A stretch of DNA of 64,000 nucleotides, from contig NZ_WLYS01000008.1 of NCBI RefSeq assembly GCF_011316935.1, positions 1-64,000 of the forward strand. The letters run 5' to 3'. The stretch is from Sphingobacterium chungjuense (GTDB lineage: Bacteria > Bacteroidota > Bacteroidia > Sphingobacteriales > Sphingobacteriaceae). Made by a program: the position numbers and the translations under genes. Positions 18,606 through 27,260 of the stretch are shown in pieces. The stretch's first letter is position 1, and the number at the start of each line of letters is the position of its first letter. The notes beneath the pieces were generated by a model. The model searched no databases. It worked only from the letters and a program-made list of their open reading frames with translations, and had not been told where the DNA came from.

Positions 18606-19560
18606 AAGAACAACGTCCAGAGCTAAGCATTTATAAGCTCTGCGGATTGTTTGGCTTTACTAGACAGGCTTATTATCAGTTACAGAAATACGAGTAAAAA
18701 TGTCGGGTGCAATCTCATATAGTGCTTTAAATTATTAAAATTGAGCGAACTAACTTGCCTAGTATCGGTGGTCGTAAGGTGCTTAGTTTAATCGGCGCAG
18801 AAATGAAAAGAGAAAACATAACCATGGGTAGGGATGCTTTTTTGATTTTTTAAGGGAGAACCATTTATTGATTCGGCACTATAAAATCAAAATCATAACC
18901 ACCAATTCTAGGCATTGGTATCGTAAGTATCCTAACCTGATCAGAGGTGTTCAGTTAATACGCGCACATCAAGTATGGGTAGTGATATCACGTATGTTTC
19001 AACTAGCGAGGGACATTTATACCTTTCCCTGATCACTGATGCCTACTCCAGAAAGATTATTGGATGGAACATATCTAATAAGCTCGAAGCAGATAGTGCT
19101 GTATCTGCTTTCGAAATGGCTCTTTCTCAATTATCCACTGATAAAGCGGCTGATCTTATTCATCATTCAGATCGTGGCATTCAATATTGCTGTGATAAAT
19201 ACATTTCGAAACTAAGATCTTTTAGTATCCAAGTCAGTATGACTGATAATAGTGATCCTTTGTAAAAAGCTATAGCAGAGAGGGTTAATGGTGTCCTGTA
19301 AACTGAATGGTTGAACAGATCTGCAATTACTAACAACTATAATACTGCATTAAAAATATCAGGGATCATTTAGGCCTATAATACGAAAAGACCGCATTTG
19401 AGTATCAATATGATGACGCCGGAAGTAGCACATATCTCTGAAGGAAACTTGTCCAGAAAATGGAAAAACTATTGGAGAGAAAACCATAATAAAATCATGT
19501 ATGATGAGAAAAATAAATTACCTACTTTGGATATTCAAAGTCAGTTCAGTAAAGCCTGAT
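18600..19560 (+). pseudogene. IS3-family transposase OrfB (integrase catalytic part), broken
   Basis: Pieces of OrfB follow in several frames: SIYKLCGLFGFTRQAYYQLQ, then LPSIGGRKVLSLIGAEMKRE, then an rve-type catalytic core (GSDITYVSTSEGHLYLSLIT, DAYSRKIIGWN, LIHHSDRGIQYC), and a tail (YNTKRPHLSINMMTPEVAH) ending with a stop near 19558. In-frame stops occur, for instance, after QKYE and after NSDPL, and frameshifts lie between 18700 and 18975. The Asp residues of DITYV and HSDRG and the Glu in AERVNG are still readable, but no full product can be made. Confidence 0.85.
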
Positions 19561-19702
19561 AAGGATTACTGGTACAATGGTGTAAAGCCGGAAAAGTATA
19601 AAGTAAAAAATCGATGTAAACCCTAACCCGGACGAAATAGCAATTGTAAAGAATACATAGTATTAACAATCCTCAACTGTAAAGACTTTTCCGGACGACA
19701 CA

Positions 19703-20058
19703 AATTTATATAATTGTTTAGTAGCATAGTAGTATCTCTATAATTGGTAGTTATTTCTATAAGATAGATCATTTTGCTATTTTCTTAATAGCCTATTTAT
19801 GAATGCGGAAAGCGAGTCACCAAGCAGCTGTATTGCAAGAATAGGTATCGAGTTAATAGGGTAATCCTTGTCATGCATAAGATCCTATCAATTTTTTCCT
19901 ATTAATAAGTCTTCTTAAAGAAATTTTTTAATGATAGCGTACTTCAATATTCATATCAATTGTGTCTTCATATTTTTCTTCGGAAGCGCCAAAGACGAAA
20001 GTTTTGGTTGGAAAATTTTTATTCGACCTACTCTTAAAATATTAGGATTGTAAAATTG
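19703..20058. other. Stretch between the IS and repeat B, with one gene-tail remnant
   Basis: On the minus strand 19928-20035 reads NKNFPTKTFVFGASEEKYED and ends DMNIEVRYH with a stop at 19928-19930. This looks like the last 35 or so residues of a real protein, family unknown, whose 5' part is gone at repeat B. Nothing else is evident. Confidence 0.4.
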
Positions 20059-20635
20059 TGTTACAAATAGGTTACAGCCCCATATTTTCAAAATTCAAAA
20101 ATTAATAATAAATTGCTTCTGTAAGTCAGAAACGAATATTTTACTCAATAACGAAAATGCTCACTAAAAGCCTCATAATCTTTTGGTCCCTGGTTAGAGG
20201 TTCAAGTCGAGGCGCGAATCTAAAAGTAGTTTCTCTGCGAATTACACGGTTTCTTTTTCAGGGTACTTTAGGAGCTTGTAGCCTGCGCTAATTGAAGTGC
20301 TCCAATTGGTGTGATTTACATAGTTTTTTGTTGAACTTCACGTAAAGGTGGTACAAATGTGTTACAGTCCTTTTGCGTGTCCATTGAAAAGTTATTTCAA
20401 CAGTTAGCGCCAAGGTTTTTGATCACCACAGAAAAGCAGATGGAACGTGCTATGTTAAAATCTGCATCCGACACAAAGGGTTAAGAAAGTATTTAGACAC
20501 CTCGCACTTTCTAGTTAAAAAGCAATTGACGAGTGAGTTCAAAATCAAAGACCCCTTTGTTGCCGATAAAGTCGAAACTCAATTAAGAGACTATCGAAAA
20601 TTGATTAGTGAATTGGATGATCGCTTAGAATTCTT
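20059..20635 (+). repeat. Long direct repeat, copy B (att-like region plus integrase 5' end)
   Basis: Matches 3047-3626 along its length and in the same orientation. Shared landmarks are TGTTACAAATAGGTTACA at the start, AATCTTTTGGTC, GTGTGATTTACATAG and the integrase codons at the end. Together the copies flank the exporter part of the peptide system but exclude precursor 2, which lies just to the right. Confidence 0.8.
20165..20215 (+). other. Degenerate tRNA-Met-like 3' half, probable attachment site remnant
   Basis: AAAAGCCTCATAATCTTTT would form an anticodon arm with the loop CTCATAA, anticodon CAT, with one stem mismatch. It is followed by GGTCCCTGG and a disturbed T-arm (GAGGTTCAAGTC). 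The 5' half is missing, so it is not a functional tRNA. It is the counterpart of 3153-3205. Confidence 0.5.
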
Positions 20636-20714
20636 TACGGCTGAAGCATTGAGAGATTATCTGCTGAATCAAAATGAGAACATTGATTTTTTAAAGTTCT
20701 GCTCTTTTTCATAA
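20394..20714 (+). pseudogene. Truncated tyrosine recombinase without a start codon
   Basis: The frame matches the integrase fragment at 3385 (TVSAKVFDHHRKADGTCYVK, YLDTSHFLVKKQL, RDYRKLISELDDRLEF) but at the position of the ATG in copy A there is ATT (20394-20396). It runs about 20 residues further than copy A (FTAEALRDYLLNQNENIDFL), showing the natural continuation, and then stops at 20712-20714. The catalytic domain is absent. Confidence 0.8.
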
Positions 20715-20860
20715 TGTTTAACACACTAAATTTAATATTTCTCTTTTGTTTGAAAAACGATGAGGCTTCAGAAACAGGTAAGGCTACTGTACACGATCAT
20801 ATTTTATTCTAAAATTTAGAGCAAATTGAACTTATGCAACTTGTGGCGACTTTTATTTTC

Positions 20861-20897
20861 AAACAAGTAAGATAATTTTGGATTATCTTACTTGTTT
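20861..20897. terminator. Strong inverted repeat, probable bidirectional terminator
   Basis: AAACAAGTAAGATAAT and its exact complement enclose a five-base loop (TTTGG), with T-rich sequence on the right and A-rich sequence at the left arm. It insulates the integrase remnant from the second precursor gene. The following 283 bases up to 21180 show nothing I can name. Confidence 0.7.
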
Positions 20898-21180
20898 TAA
20901 TTAGTTTTAAGATTTATTCTTAAAGGCAGGTATTTATATGTGGTTCTATTAGGATTAATCTAGCCTATTATGGTAAACTAGATTGTAGCGCACAAAATGA
21001 TAACAAATTAAATATATTAAAAGGTGGAATTTATTTTCATACTATTTTATTAAGATATTTTCGGAAATGCTTGTAGGTGATCGTTGCAACAAATCCTCAA
21101 GCCAGAAGGTTCCCTGGAAAAGACCTCCTCATCGCAGTGCAGGAATAGAAAGGAGTGCACCAAATTATAACTAAAATTAA

Positions 21181-21411
21181 ATGAACAAAATCCAAATCAG
21201 TAACAATTATCCCATTGGCTTAGAGGTGTTGTCAAGAAACGAAATGATAAATGTAATGGGCGGAACGTATTATCATTGCATTTGCGCTGGAACACCAGCG
21301 ACTGCCGCTAATTTTATAGTTGATAGTGTGGCAAGCACGCCAGAAGGAGCAAGAGATGACTGTAACGCCGCCAATGGTGGAGGTGATAAGTGTGAGGCCG
21401 AAGCCTATTAA
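21181..21411 (+). CDS. Double-glycine leader precursor peptide 2 (four-Cys core)
   Basis: A 76-residue product whose leader ends NVMGG (Gly27-Gly28) after the typical EVLSRNEM stretch. The predicted core is 48 residues with Cys at 33, 35, 61 and 71: CxC-x25-C-x9-C. The first three cysteines have exactly the spacing of peptide 1, although the rest of the core is unrelated. A stem-loop and a thioredoxin-domain protein follow, mirroring the peptide 1 setting. It has no exporter next to it and probably uses the C39 exporter at 9809. Confidence 0.82.
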   Translation: MNKIQISNNYPIGLEVLSRNEMINVMGGTYYHCICAGTPATAANFIVDSVASTPEGARDDCNAANGGGDKCEAEAY

Positions 21412-21421
21412 CACATAAATG

Positions 21422-21444
21422 GGTACGTGCTATATGCGCGTACC
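21422..21444 (+). terminator. Stem-loop after precursor peptide 2
   Basis: GGTACGTGC and GCGCGTACC pair with one wobble around TATAT, ten bases after the stop codon. The position matches the stem-loop after peptide 1. Confidence 0.6.
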
Positions 21445-21479
21445 TTATCTAAGTCTACTCAATTTAGAATCTATTCGTT

Positions 21480-23054
21480 ATGAAGTCGCAATCTACTTAT
21501 GTCAGAATATTTTTGTGGATCATTATCGTTTTTACAGTTAATAACTCACTTACAGCTACGACTATTAAAGGTAGTTTTAATCGAAATATTTCGAATGTGA
21601 GTATTGGAATCCCGATTGGGGGAATTTATTATAATGATGACCTTTGGACTCCCTTACTCGTGAATGATGAATCGAAGTCTTTCAAATTACTAATAGACGT
21701 TTCAGTCCCTAGCATAATTCCAATCAAAGTAGGTAATGCTTACGTGCAGATGTACGTAGAGCCTAATAGCATAGTGGACTTGTCTATCCAGCAAAGTGGT
21801 AGCGGAATTGTGATAAGTGATTTAGGTCAATTCGGAAGTGGTAATAATCTAATGAATAAGATTCTAGATTCTCGTTACATAAATAAATTGGAGGATCGTC
21901 CACACGTTAAACTGGCAAATTATGCGTATAACCTCTTTGATAAGACTCCAAAAGAACAGTCTAGCTTTCTCGCTCAATGTAAAAACTATCATCTGGGATT
22001 TATACAACCTTGGGTGCGCTTGTTCGAAGAAGGGAAACTTAGCAAAGAACAATACGATACAGGTTACACAGCTTTATCAAATGGTGCACTTGCGCTTGCC
22101 ATATCATCTTTTAGTAGGAATAAAGAATTAATTAGCGACTTGAGTCATTCAGAACTTGAAATTTACAAAGAAATAAAGGATTGGTTTAATAGCATACATG
22201 GGCCTATTGAATATATATCTACGAACACTGACACTTATTACTATTTATCGTCTATTGCTTACACTATAGATCGAGAATCATCCGGCTCAGGTTTAGATTC
22301 CAGCCATTTTATCCCATTTAACACTTGGCTTGCTTATTATTCTATGTTACCTGAACCCTTGGGTAGATGGAAAGTAGCGAAATCAATTATAGCTCAATTC
22401 ACCTATGGATTTGACAGCTTTAATCCTGATGAAGCGACCGATATCTACGAAAAAGAATATGGTAAGGACGTTTTGTATTACACATTAGATAGTCTGCGCG
22501 AATTCTCGAGATCCAAAGCTATTCGGTACACTGATGGATTTGAAACATATCCTGATAGTTTGTCGAGTTATCGATTTTATCTTGAAAGTGGTCGGCCAAC
22601 AGCAGGATACGTTGCAAACTTTCCCTCTTTCAGATCTCTGCTAGCAAGCAACAGTAAAAGGGGGCAAATTTATCTGATAGACTTCTGGGCCACTTGGTGT
22701 GAACCTTGTCTTAACCAGTTTGTGCACAATAAAACAATCACTACCCGGTTGAAGGAGCAAGGAATATATCCTCTTTACGTATCTATAGATGCTTTAAAAG
22801 AGAGAGAAAATTGGGAGCAGACAGCCAAAAAATTTAATCTGGAAGGCAGTCATGTACTATTATCCAAAGAACTTGGAAAGGAATTGCGTAACCTATATAA
22901 TATTACTGCCATTCCAAGGTATATGCTAGCTACGTCTGACGGGCATATTCTTATCGAAGATGTGCAATCATCGCCATCGAATATAGACGAATTTATGGAG
23001 GAAATCAATAAAGCTATTATGAATGTTAAAGAAGATGAAATACTGAATAATTAA
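21480..23054 (+). CDS. TlpA-like thioredoxin-domain protein, secreted
   Basis: The 524-residue protein has a signal peptide (IFLWIIIVFTVNNSLTA) and a long N-terminal region of about 370 residues of the kind found before TlpA domains in Bacteroidota (VQMYVEPNSIVDLSI near residue 97). The C-terminal thioredoxin fold has the active site FWATWCEPC at about residues 402-410 and the cis-Pro in NITAIPRYML. It should act in the periplasm as a reductase or isomerase of disulfides. Its place 69 bases after a four-Cys precursor suggests the peptide is its substrate. The stem-loop at 21422 separates the two genes. Confidence 0.85.
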   Translation: MKSQSTYVRIFLWIIIVFTVNNSLTATTIKGSFNRNISNVSIGIPIGGIYYNDDLWTPLLVNDESKSFKLLIDVSVPSIIPIKVGNAYVQMYVEPNSIVDLSIQQSGSGIVISDLGQFGSGNNLMNKILDSRYINKLEDRPHVKLANYAYNLFDKTPKEQSSFLAQCKNYHLGFIQPWVRLFEEGKLSKEQYDTGYTALSNGALALAISSFSRNKELISDLSHSELEIYKEIKDWFNSIHGPIEYISTNTDTYYYLSSIAYTIDRESSGSGLDSSHFIPFNTWLAYYSMLPEPLGRWKVAKSIIAQFTYGFDSFNPDEATDIYEKEYGKDVLYYTLDSLREFSRSKAIRYTDGFETYPDSLSSYRFYLESGRPTAGYVANFPSFRSLLASNSKRGQIYLIDFWATWCEPCLNQFVHNKTITTRLKEQGIYPLYVSIDALKERENWEQTAKKFNLEGSHVLLSKELGKELRNLYNITAIPRYMLATSDGHILIEDVQSSPSNIDEFMEEINKAIMNVKEDEILNN

Positions 23055-23295
23055 TGCAGCCTACATTATTTAACTTCAATAATGATTTAAATGAATGCAA
23101 GATTTTAAAGGTGTATGCATATCACTTTATGCATGTTTCAATTTTCGATTCGATAGCAAAGGCTTTAATAATTATAAATTGTCAAGTGAAATGGTTGAAT
23201 TAATGCTTCAAATATGGGTATTTTATAACCCATTAATATCAAGAATAACCAACTATACCTAATTTAATAAGTTTCCGAGCGCGTGTAATCTTCCC

Positions 23296-23617
23296 TCAGC
23301 TAGCAACACCTAAAACTAAAGAATTCCAATCAGACTCGCTATTGTTATCCTGTCGGAAAGTTTTCCATATTTCAATAGGAACTCCGTGGGAGTTGCTATG
23401 ATTGGCGCGATAATAGTAAACAGATCTACTTTTTTTATAAAATACAGGCTTGGCGAAGGCTCACTTCAAAGACTGCCTGAGCGTAACCTACCAGTTTACA
23501 CTTCTCGCAAGGCCATATAGCTTTTTTTTCTATAACGTCTTTTAAAGGAGCGATATGTAGAGTTTGCTCGGTAACTATCTTCCCGTATTGTGCTATAGTT
23601 TTTTTGGCTAATGTTAA
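23296..23617 (-). pseudogene. 3' remnant of an unknown gene
   Basis: Read on the minus strand, 23617 downwards gives LAKKTIAQYGKIVTEQTLHI, then WPCEKCKLVGYAQAVFEVSL, and after one frameshift YYYRANHSNSHGVPIEIWKT, ending GVAS with a stop at 23296-23298. The sequence is protein-like with a CxxC, but I do not recognise the family. The 5' part is missing where the molybdenum-enzyme genes begin. The preceding 240 bases (23055-23295) show no gene. Confidence 0.4.
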
Positions 23618-23671
23618 TGCAACAATATGGACTGGAAATCGTTTTATAATTATCTAACCAATTTCAATACG

Positions 23672-24136
23672 ATGGAAGTAGAATTCAAAATTCGTGTTAA
23701 TGGAGTTTCCCGTCGCATAAAAGCAGATCCAGAAACACCGATGTTGTACATCTTACGAAACAATCTCACCCTCAACGGCCCGAAATTTGGTTGCGGATTG
23801 GCACAATGTGGAGCATGTATGATGCTTATTGATGGGGTTGCTGTACCATCCTGTACGTATCCGCTCCAAAATGTGGGGCAATCTGAAGTCACTACACTTG
23901 AAGGTTTGAGCCAGGAAGGCGGGAAACTTCATCCCGTACAACAATCTTTTTTTGAGGAGCAGGCAGCGCAATGTGGCTATTGTACCAATGGGCTAATCAT
24001 GGCATCTGTAGCTTTACTACGTCGCAAATCAGATCCCTCCGAAACAGAAATTAGAGCTGAACTTCAACGGAATATCTGTCGTTGCGGTATACATGCCAGA
24101 GCCATTCGTGCCGTTAAAAAGCTTTCAGATCGCTAG
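23672..24136 (+). CDS. (2Fe-2S) subunit of a xanthine dehydrogenase-family enzyme (isoquinoline 1-oxidoreductase alpha-like)
   Basis: A 154-residue protein from the ATG at 23672; the alternative ATG at 23627 only adds 15 non-conserved residues. It has the plant-ferredoxin cluster C41GLAQC46GAC49 with C61, and the second cluster in the C-terminal helical domain (QCGYCTNG, NICRCG). These clusters pass electrons from the molybdenum site to the outside. There is no signal peptide, so export would be piggy-backed on the large subunit with its twin-arginine signal. The large subunit starts five bases later. There is no FAD subunit in this pair, as in isoquinoline oxidoreductase-type enzymes. Confidence 0.88.
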   Translation: MEVEFKIRVNGVSRRIKADPETPMLYILRNNLTLNGPKFGCGLAQCGACMMLIDGVAVPSCTYPLQNVGQSEVTTLEGLSQEGGKLHPVQQSFFEEQAAQCGYCTNGLIMASVALLRRKSDPSETEIRAELQRNICRCGIHARAIRAVKKLSDR

Positions 24137-24141
24137 AAACT

Positions 24142-26373
24142 ATGGGGAAAAATCAACAAAGTAGACGCGCATTTATTCAATCTTTAGGCGTATTGGCCCT
24201 TGGCTTTTCCATGTCGGGTACAGGATGTTCTAGGTTCAAGAAAGAGCAAGCAGATCCATCTGCGCCAAAAATACGGACAAGGGAACTGGATATGGAAGAA
24301 ATTGATTCCTGGTTAGTCATTCGAGAGGATGGTCGTGTAACCATTATGACCGGGAAAATGGAGTTGGGGCAAGGAATAACGACCGCGATTGCCCAAGTTG
24401 CTGCTGAGGAATTGCATATGAATATGTCGCTTATTGATGTTCATTTGGCAGAAACAGGTTATACGCCAGACGAAGGATATACCGCAGGAAGCAGATCTAT
24501 TGAGACCAGCGCGATGTCGGTTCGCAGGGCGGCTGCATCTGCTCGCGAATACTTGCTTGAAATGGCATCTCAGGAACTATCAATACCAAAAATAGCTTTA
24601 ACCATTGAAGATGGACAGATTGGTGGACAAGGGAAATCCACGACCATTTACACCTTGTTAAATGGAAAATATTTCGAAACTAAGATTTCTTCGGATGCAC
24701 CTTTATACGCTAATGCTGAACGAAAGATTGTTGGCCAGTCTGTCGCGCGTATGGATATCAACTCTATGGTCACCGGCAAATCACATTTTATACATGACCT
24801 TCGTTTCCCGGCGATGGTGCATGCGCGCATCGTTCGCCCTCCTGCTCAGGCGGCCAAATTAACTTCCGTAGATACGCAGGCCATTTCAAAGCTTCCTGGC
24901 TTAGCTAAGTTTATACGGGTTGGTAGTCTGGTGGCCGTGATTGCAGAAGATGAATATCAGGCGATCAAGCTCGCTAAAGCAGTATCGTATTTTCTCGCCT
25001 GGGATTATCAAAAAGCACTACCGGCAAATAGGTCGCTTATGCAGTATATTAGATCGCTACCTGCGGATAGCAAAATGGATAAAAAAAGCGAGGCTTGGTC
25101 TGATCACACCATAGCCAACTCCCCGGTGAGACACCGAGCTGCTTATTTCAAGCCGTATATTATGCATGCCGCTAACGGCCCTTCTTGCGGAATTGCACGT
25201 TATGCGGACGGAAGGCTATGGGTATGGACACATAGCCAAGGCGTCTATCCATTACGGGGAGCGCTTGCTGATCTCGTTGGATTGGCGGAAGAACATATAC
25301 ATGTTAAAGGCGTTCCCGGTTCGGGTTGCTATGGTCACAATGGTGCAGATGATGTGGCTGCCGAAGCCGCATTACTAGCGATGGAGTTTCCGGGTAGGCA
25401 TGTGCGTTTGCAATGGATGCGCGAAGAGGAAAATGCTTGGGAGCCTTACGGTACTGCGATGGTGTTAGAGGTAGAGGCTGGGTTGGATAGCCAAGGCCGT
25501 ATCACAGGCTGGAAGTACGATTTATGGTCGGACGATCACGGGGTGAGGCCGGGTGGAGATGCAGACAATTTGATGCCTGCTTGGTATATCGAAAAAGGGC
25601 ATGGAAAGGCTAAGTCCGGATTTAGAGGTGGAGCGATACGTAATTCGGAGCCGTATTACAGCATACCGCAACTGCATTTACAATCTCATATTTTTCGAGG
25701 TCCACTACGAAGATCCTCTTTACGAGGCTTAGGCGCCTATGCAAATGTGTTTGCCATCGAATCGTTTATGGATGAGCTGGCGGATAAAGTGAGCATAGAT
25801 CCAATTGATTTCAGGATTCGTCATTTGAACGATGAAAGGGCTATTGCCTGTCTAAAACAACTGGCAAAGCAAATTAAGAGCATTAAGAAGCAGAACCAGC
25901 AAGGCATCGGTATTGGATTTGCTCGCTACAAAAACCAGGCAGCCTATTGTGCTGTTGCAGCACACGTGCGGGTAGATCAGCAAACAAATAAGGTGGAAGT
26001 AATAAAACTATGGGCTGCAGTAGATGCCGGGGAGGTGATCAATCCAGATGGACTGAAAAATCAGATTGAAGGAGGAATGGTACAGTCCATCAGCTGGGGT
26101 CTTATGGAAGAAGTCAATTTTGATGATACGCAGGTCACTAATTTAAATTGGGATTCTTACCCGATTTTACGTTTTCAAGAAGCTCCTGCTATACATATTG
26201 ACGTGATTGACCATCCCCATGAGGTGCCACTTGGTGCAGGGGAGGCAGCGCAAGGTCCCGCTACAGCAGCCTTGGTAAACGCAGTCTACCAAGCTACAGG
26301 AATCCGCGTGCGACAGCTTCCCGTTATCAAAGCATTGCAACATAGCGCACTTCGTGTTAAACCCTTGGCGTAA
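24142..26373 (+). CDS. Molybdopterin-binding large subunit, isoquinoline 1-oxidoreductase beta-like
   Basis: The 743-residue protein opens with a twin-arginine signal (QSRRAFIQSLGVLALGFSMS) and a Cys soon after (GTGC), so the enzyme is likely periplasmic or membrane-anchored. Conserved parts are MTGKMELGQGITTAIAQVAA near residue 72, GVPGSGCYGHNGADD near 390 and the C-terminal GAGEAAQGPATAALVNAVY, where Glu is the catalytic base of the family. The enzyme should bind molybdopterin cytosine dinucleotide and hydroxylate an aldehyde or N-heterocycle with water as oxygen source. The substrate cannot be told. It directly follows its iron-sulfur subunit. Confidence 0.87.
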   Translation: MGKNQQSRRAFIQSLGVLALGFSMSGTGCSRFKKEQADPSAPKIRTRELDMEEIDSWLVIREDGRVTIMTGKMELGQGITTAIAQVAAEELHMNMSLIDVHLAETGYTPDEGYTAGSRSIETSAMSVRRAAASAREYLLEMASQELSIPKIALTIEDGQIGGQGKSTTIYTLLNGKYFETKISSDAPLYANAERKIVGQSVARMDINSMVTGKSHFIHDLRFPAMVHARIVRPPAQAAKLTSVDTQAISKLPGLAKFIRVGSLVAVIAEDEYQAIKLAKAVSYFLAWDYQKALPANRSLMQYIRSLPADSKMDKKSEAWSDHTIANSPVRHRAAYFKPYIMHAANGPSCGIARYADGRLWVWTHSQGVYPLRGALADLVGLAEEHIHVKGVPGSGCYGHNGADDVAAEAALLAMEFPGRHVRLQWMREEENAWEPYGTAMVLEVEAGLDSQGRITGWKYDLWSDDHGVRPGGDADNLMPAWYIEKGHGKAKSGFRGGAIRNSEPYYSIPQLHLQSHIFRGPLRRSSLRGLGAYANVFAIESFMDELADKVSIDPIDFRIRHLNDERAIACLKQLAKQIKSIKKQNQQGIGIGFARYKNQAAYCAVAAHVRVDQQTNKVEVIKLWAAVDAGEVINPDGLKNQIEGGMVQSISWGLMEEVNFDDTQVTNLNWDSYPILRFQEAPAIHIDVIDHPHEVPLGAGEAAQGPATAALVNAVYQATGIRVRQLPVIKALQHSALRVKPLA

Positions 26374-26496
26374 ACATTCCGCCAGACTAATGATGTAGGT
26401 AGTTTTATTCGTGATTATCAATATATTTTCGTGTTAACGCGTAGCATTGCCATTTTGCTTTTGTAAAGTGATAGCTTTATAGCTATTTTAAGTATT

Positions 26497-27174
26497 ATGG
26501 TACAGTGTTATTACACAACCTATCAAATTCTTCTACTCAGTTCGCTGGTGGCGCTATTTCTAATTTTTCCGGATATTGTTTGGACGCCCTATGAGATGCG
26601 GGATATGCCCGCCGATCGTCGACCATTCCATATTTTGTTTTCAGTATTGCGATACGTCTATTTTACGTTATTAGTGTATCAGTTAATCAAGGTGAATCTC
26701 GAAAAATGGTCTACCACCAGTTTTTTGAAACGCCTTTTGCATAGCGCAATGGTTGTCGTAATAGCCTATATCTTGTACGGAATTATTTGCTATTCTCTAT
26801 ATCGTCGTATACGACACTTTGGAAGCCTGGTGTTGTTTCGGTTTTTTATCGTCGCCATCCTCAGTGCATTGATAGGACATATTTATTTATTGTATACACT
26901 GCAAAGGGGTAAGGAGAAAGAAATTGAATTATTAAAAGTCGAAAGAATGTTGCGCTACGCGAAGACATTGGAACAGATTACTTCCTCATTAAATCCAAAG
27001 CTATTCTATCGCGCCAATAAGCAATTCATCATCACGCGAGAAAGTGTGGTAGACGTCGTAGTGGGCGCCGATAGTCGCCTGCAGGTTAACTTGAATATTG
27101 CCGTTCCGGAAATCATTTTTGTGAGTAAAAATCGGGCAGCCGATTTCAAAGAGTGGCTGATTCGATGTATGTAG
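26497..27174 (+). CDS. Membrane protein with a partial LytTR DNA-binding domain
   Basis: The 225-residue protein has four predicted membrane segments in the first 150 residues (ILLLSSLVALFLIFP, YVYFTLLVYQLI, MVVVIAYILYGIICYSLY, FFIVAILSALIGHIYLLY). A charged helix follows and then LNPKLFYRANKQFIITRESV, the second half of a LytTR domain, with the VSKNRAADFKEWL end. The usual first strand and helix of LytTR, about 40 residues, are not visible between the helix and TLEQITSSL. Either the protein carries an in-frame deletion or the membrane region is directly joined to a half domain. It may once have regulated the oxidoreductase genes. Confidence 0.65.
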   Translation: MVQCYYTTYQILLLSSLVALFLIFPDIVWTPYEMRDMPADRRPFHILFSVLRYVYFTLLVYQLIKVNLEKWSTTSFLKRLLHSAMVVVIAYILYGIICYSLYRRIRHFGSLVLFRFFIVAILSALIGHIYLLYTLQRGKEKEIELLKVERMLRYAKTLEQITSSLNPKLFYRANKQFIITRESVVDVVVGADSRLQVNLNIAVPEIIFVSKNRAADFKEWLIRCM

Positions 27175-27260
27175 CGGATTTTTATTCGTCTTGAGTGGTA
27201 ATTATTTCGCTTTAGTATCTATTTTTAGATGTTTGGAGCAATTATTTGTAAGTTTGAATT

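Larger units (their letters stand above)
18185..19702 (+). mobile_element. Decayed IS3-family insertion sequence
   Basis: Imperfect terminal inverted repeats bound the element: the left end reads TGTCTTGTCCGGAATTAGGT and the right end, on the opposite strand, TGTGTCGTCCGGAAAAGTCT, then both continue TTTACA. Between them lie orfA (open) and a broken orfB. The length of about 1.5 kb is normal for the family. The left end is 12 bases upstream of the start of the desulfurase pseudogene, so the insertion would have separated that gene from its promoter. Confidence 0.75.

Noticed and set aside
18975..19265. A separate 96-residue transposase gene
   Set aside because: It is the middle piece of the broken OrfB of the IS3-family element; the other pieces are in neighbouring frames.
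23055..23295. Inverted repeat TGCATAT...TATGCAT as an operator
   Set aside because: Short, imperfect and in AT-rich sequence far from any start; likely chance.
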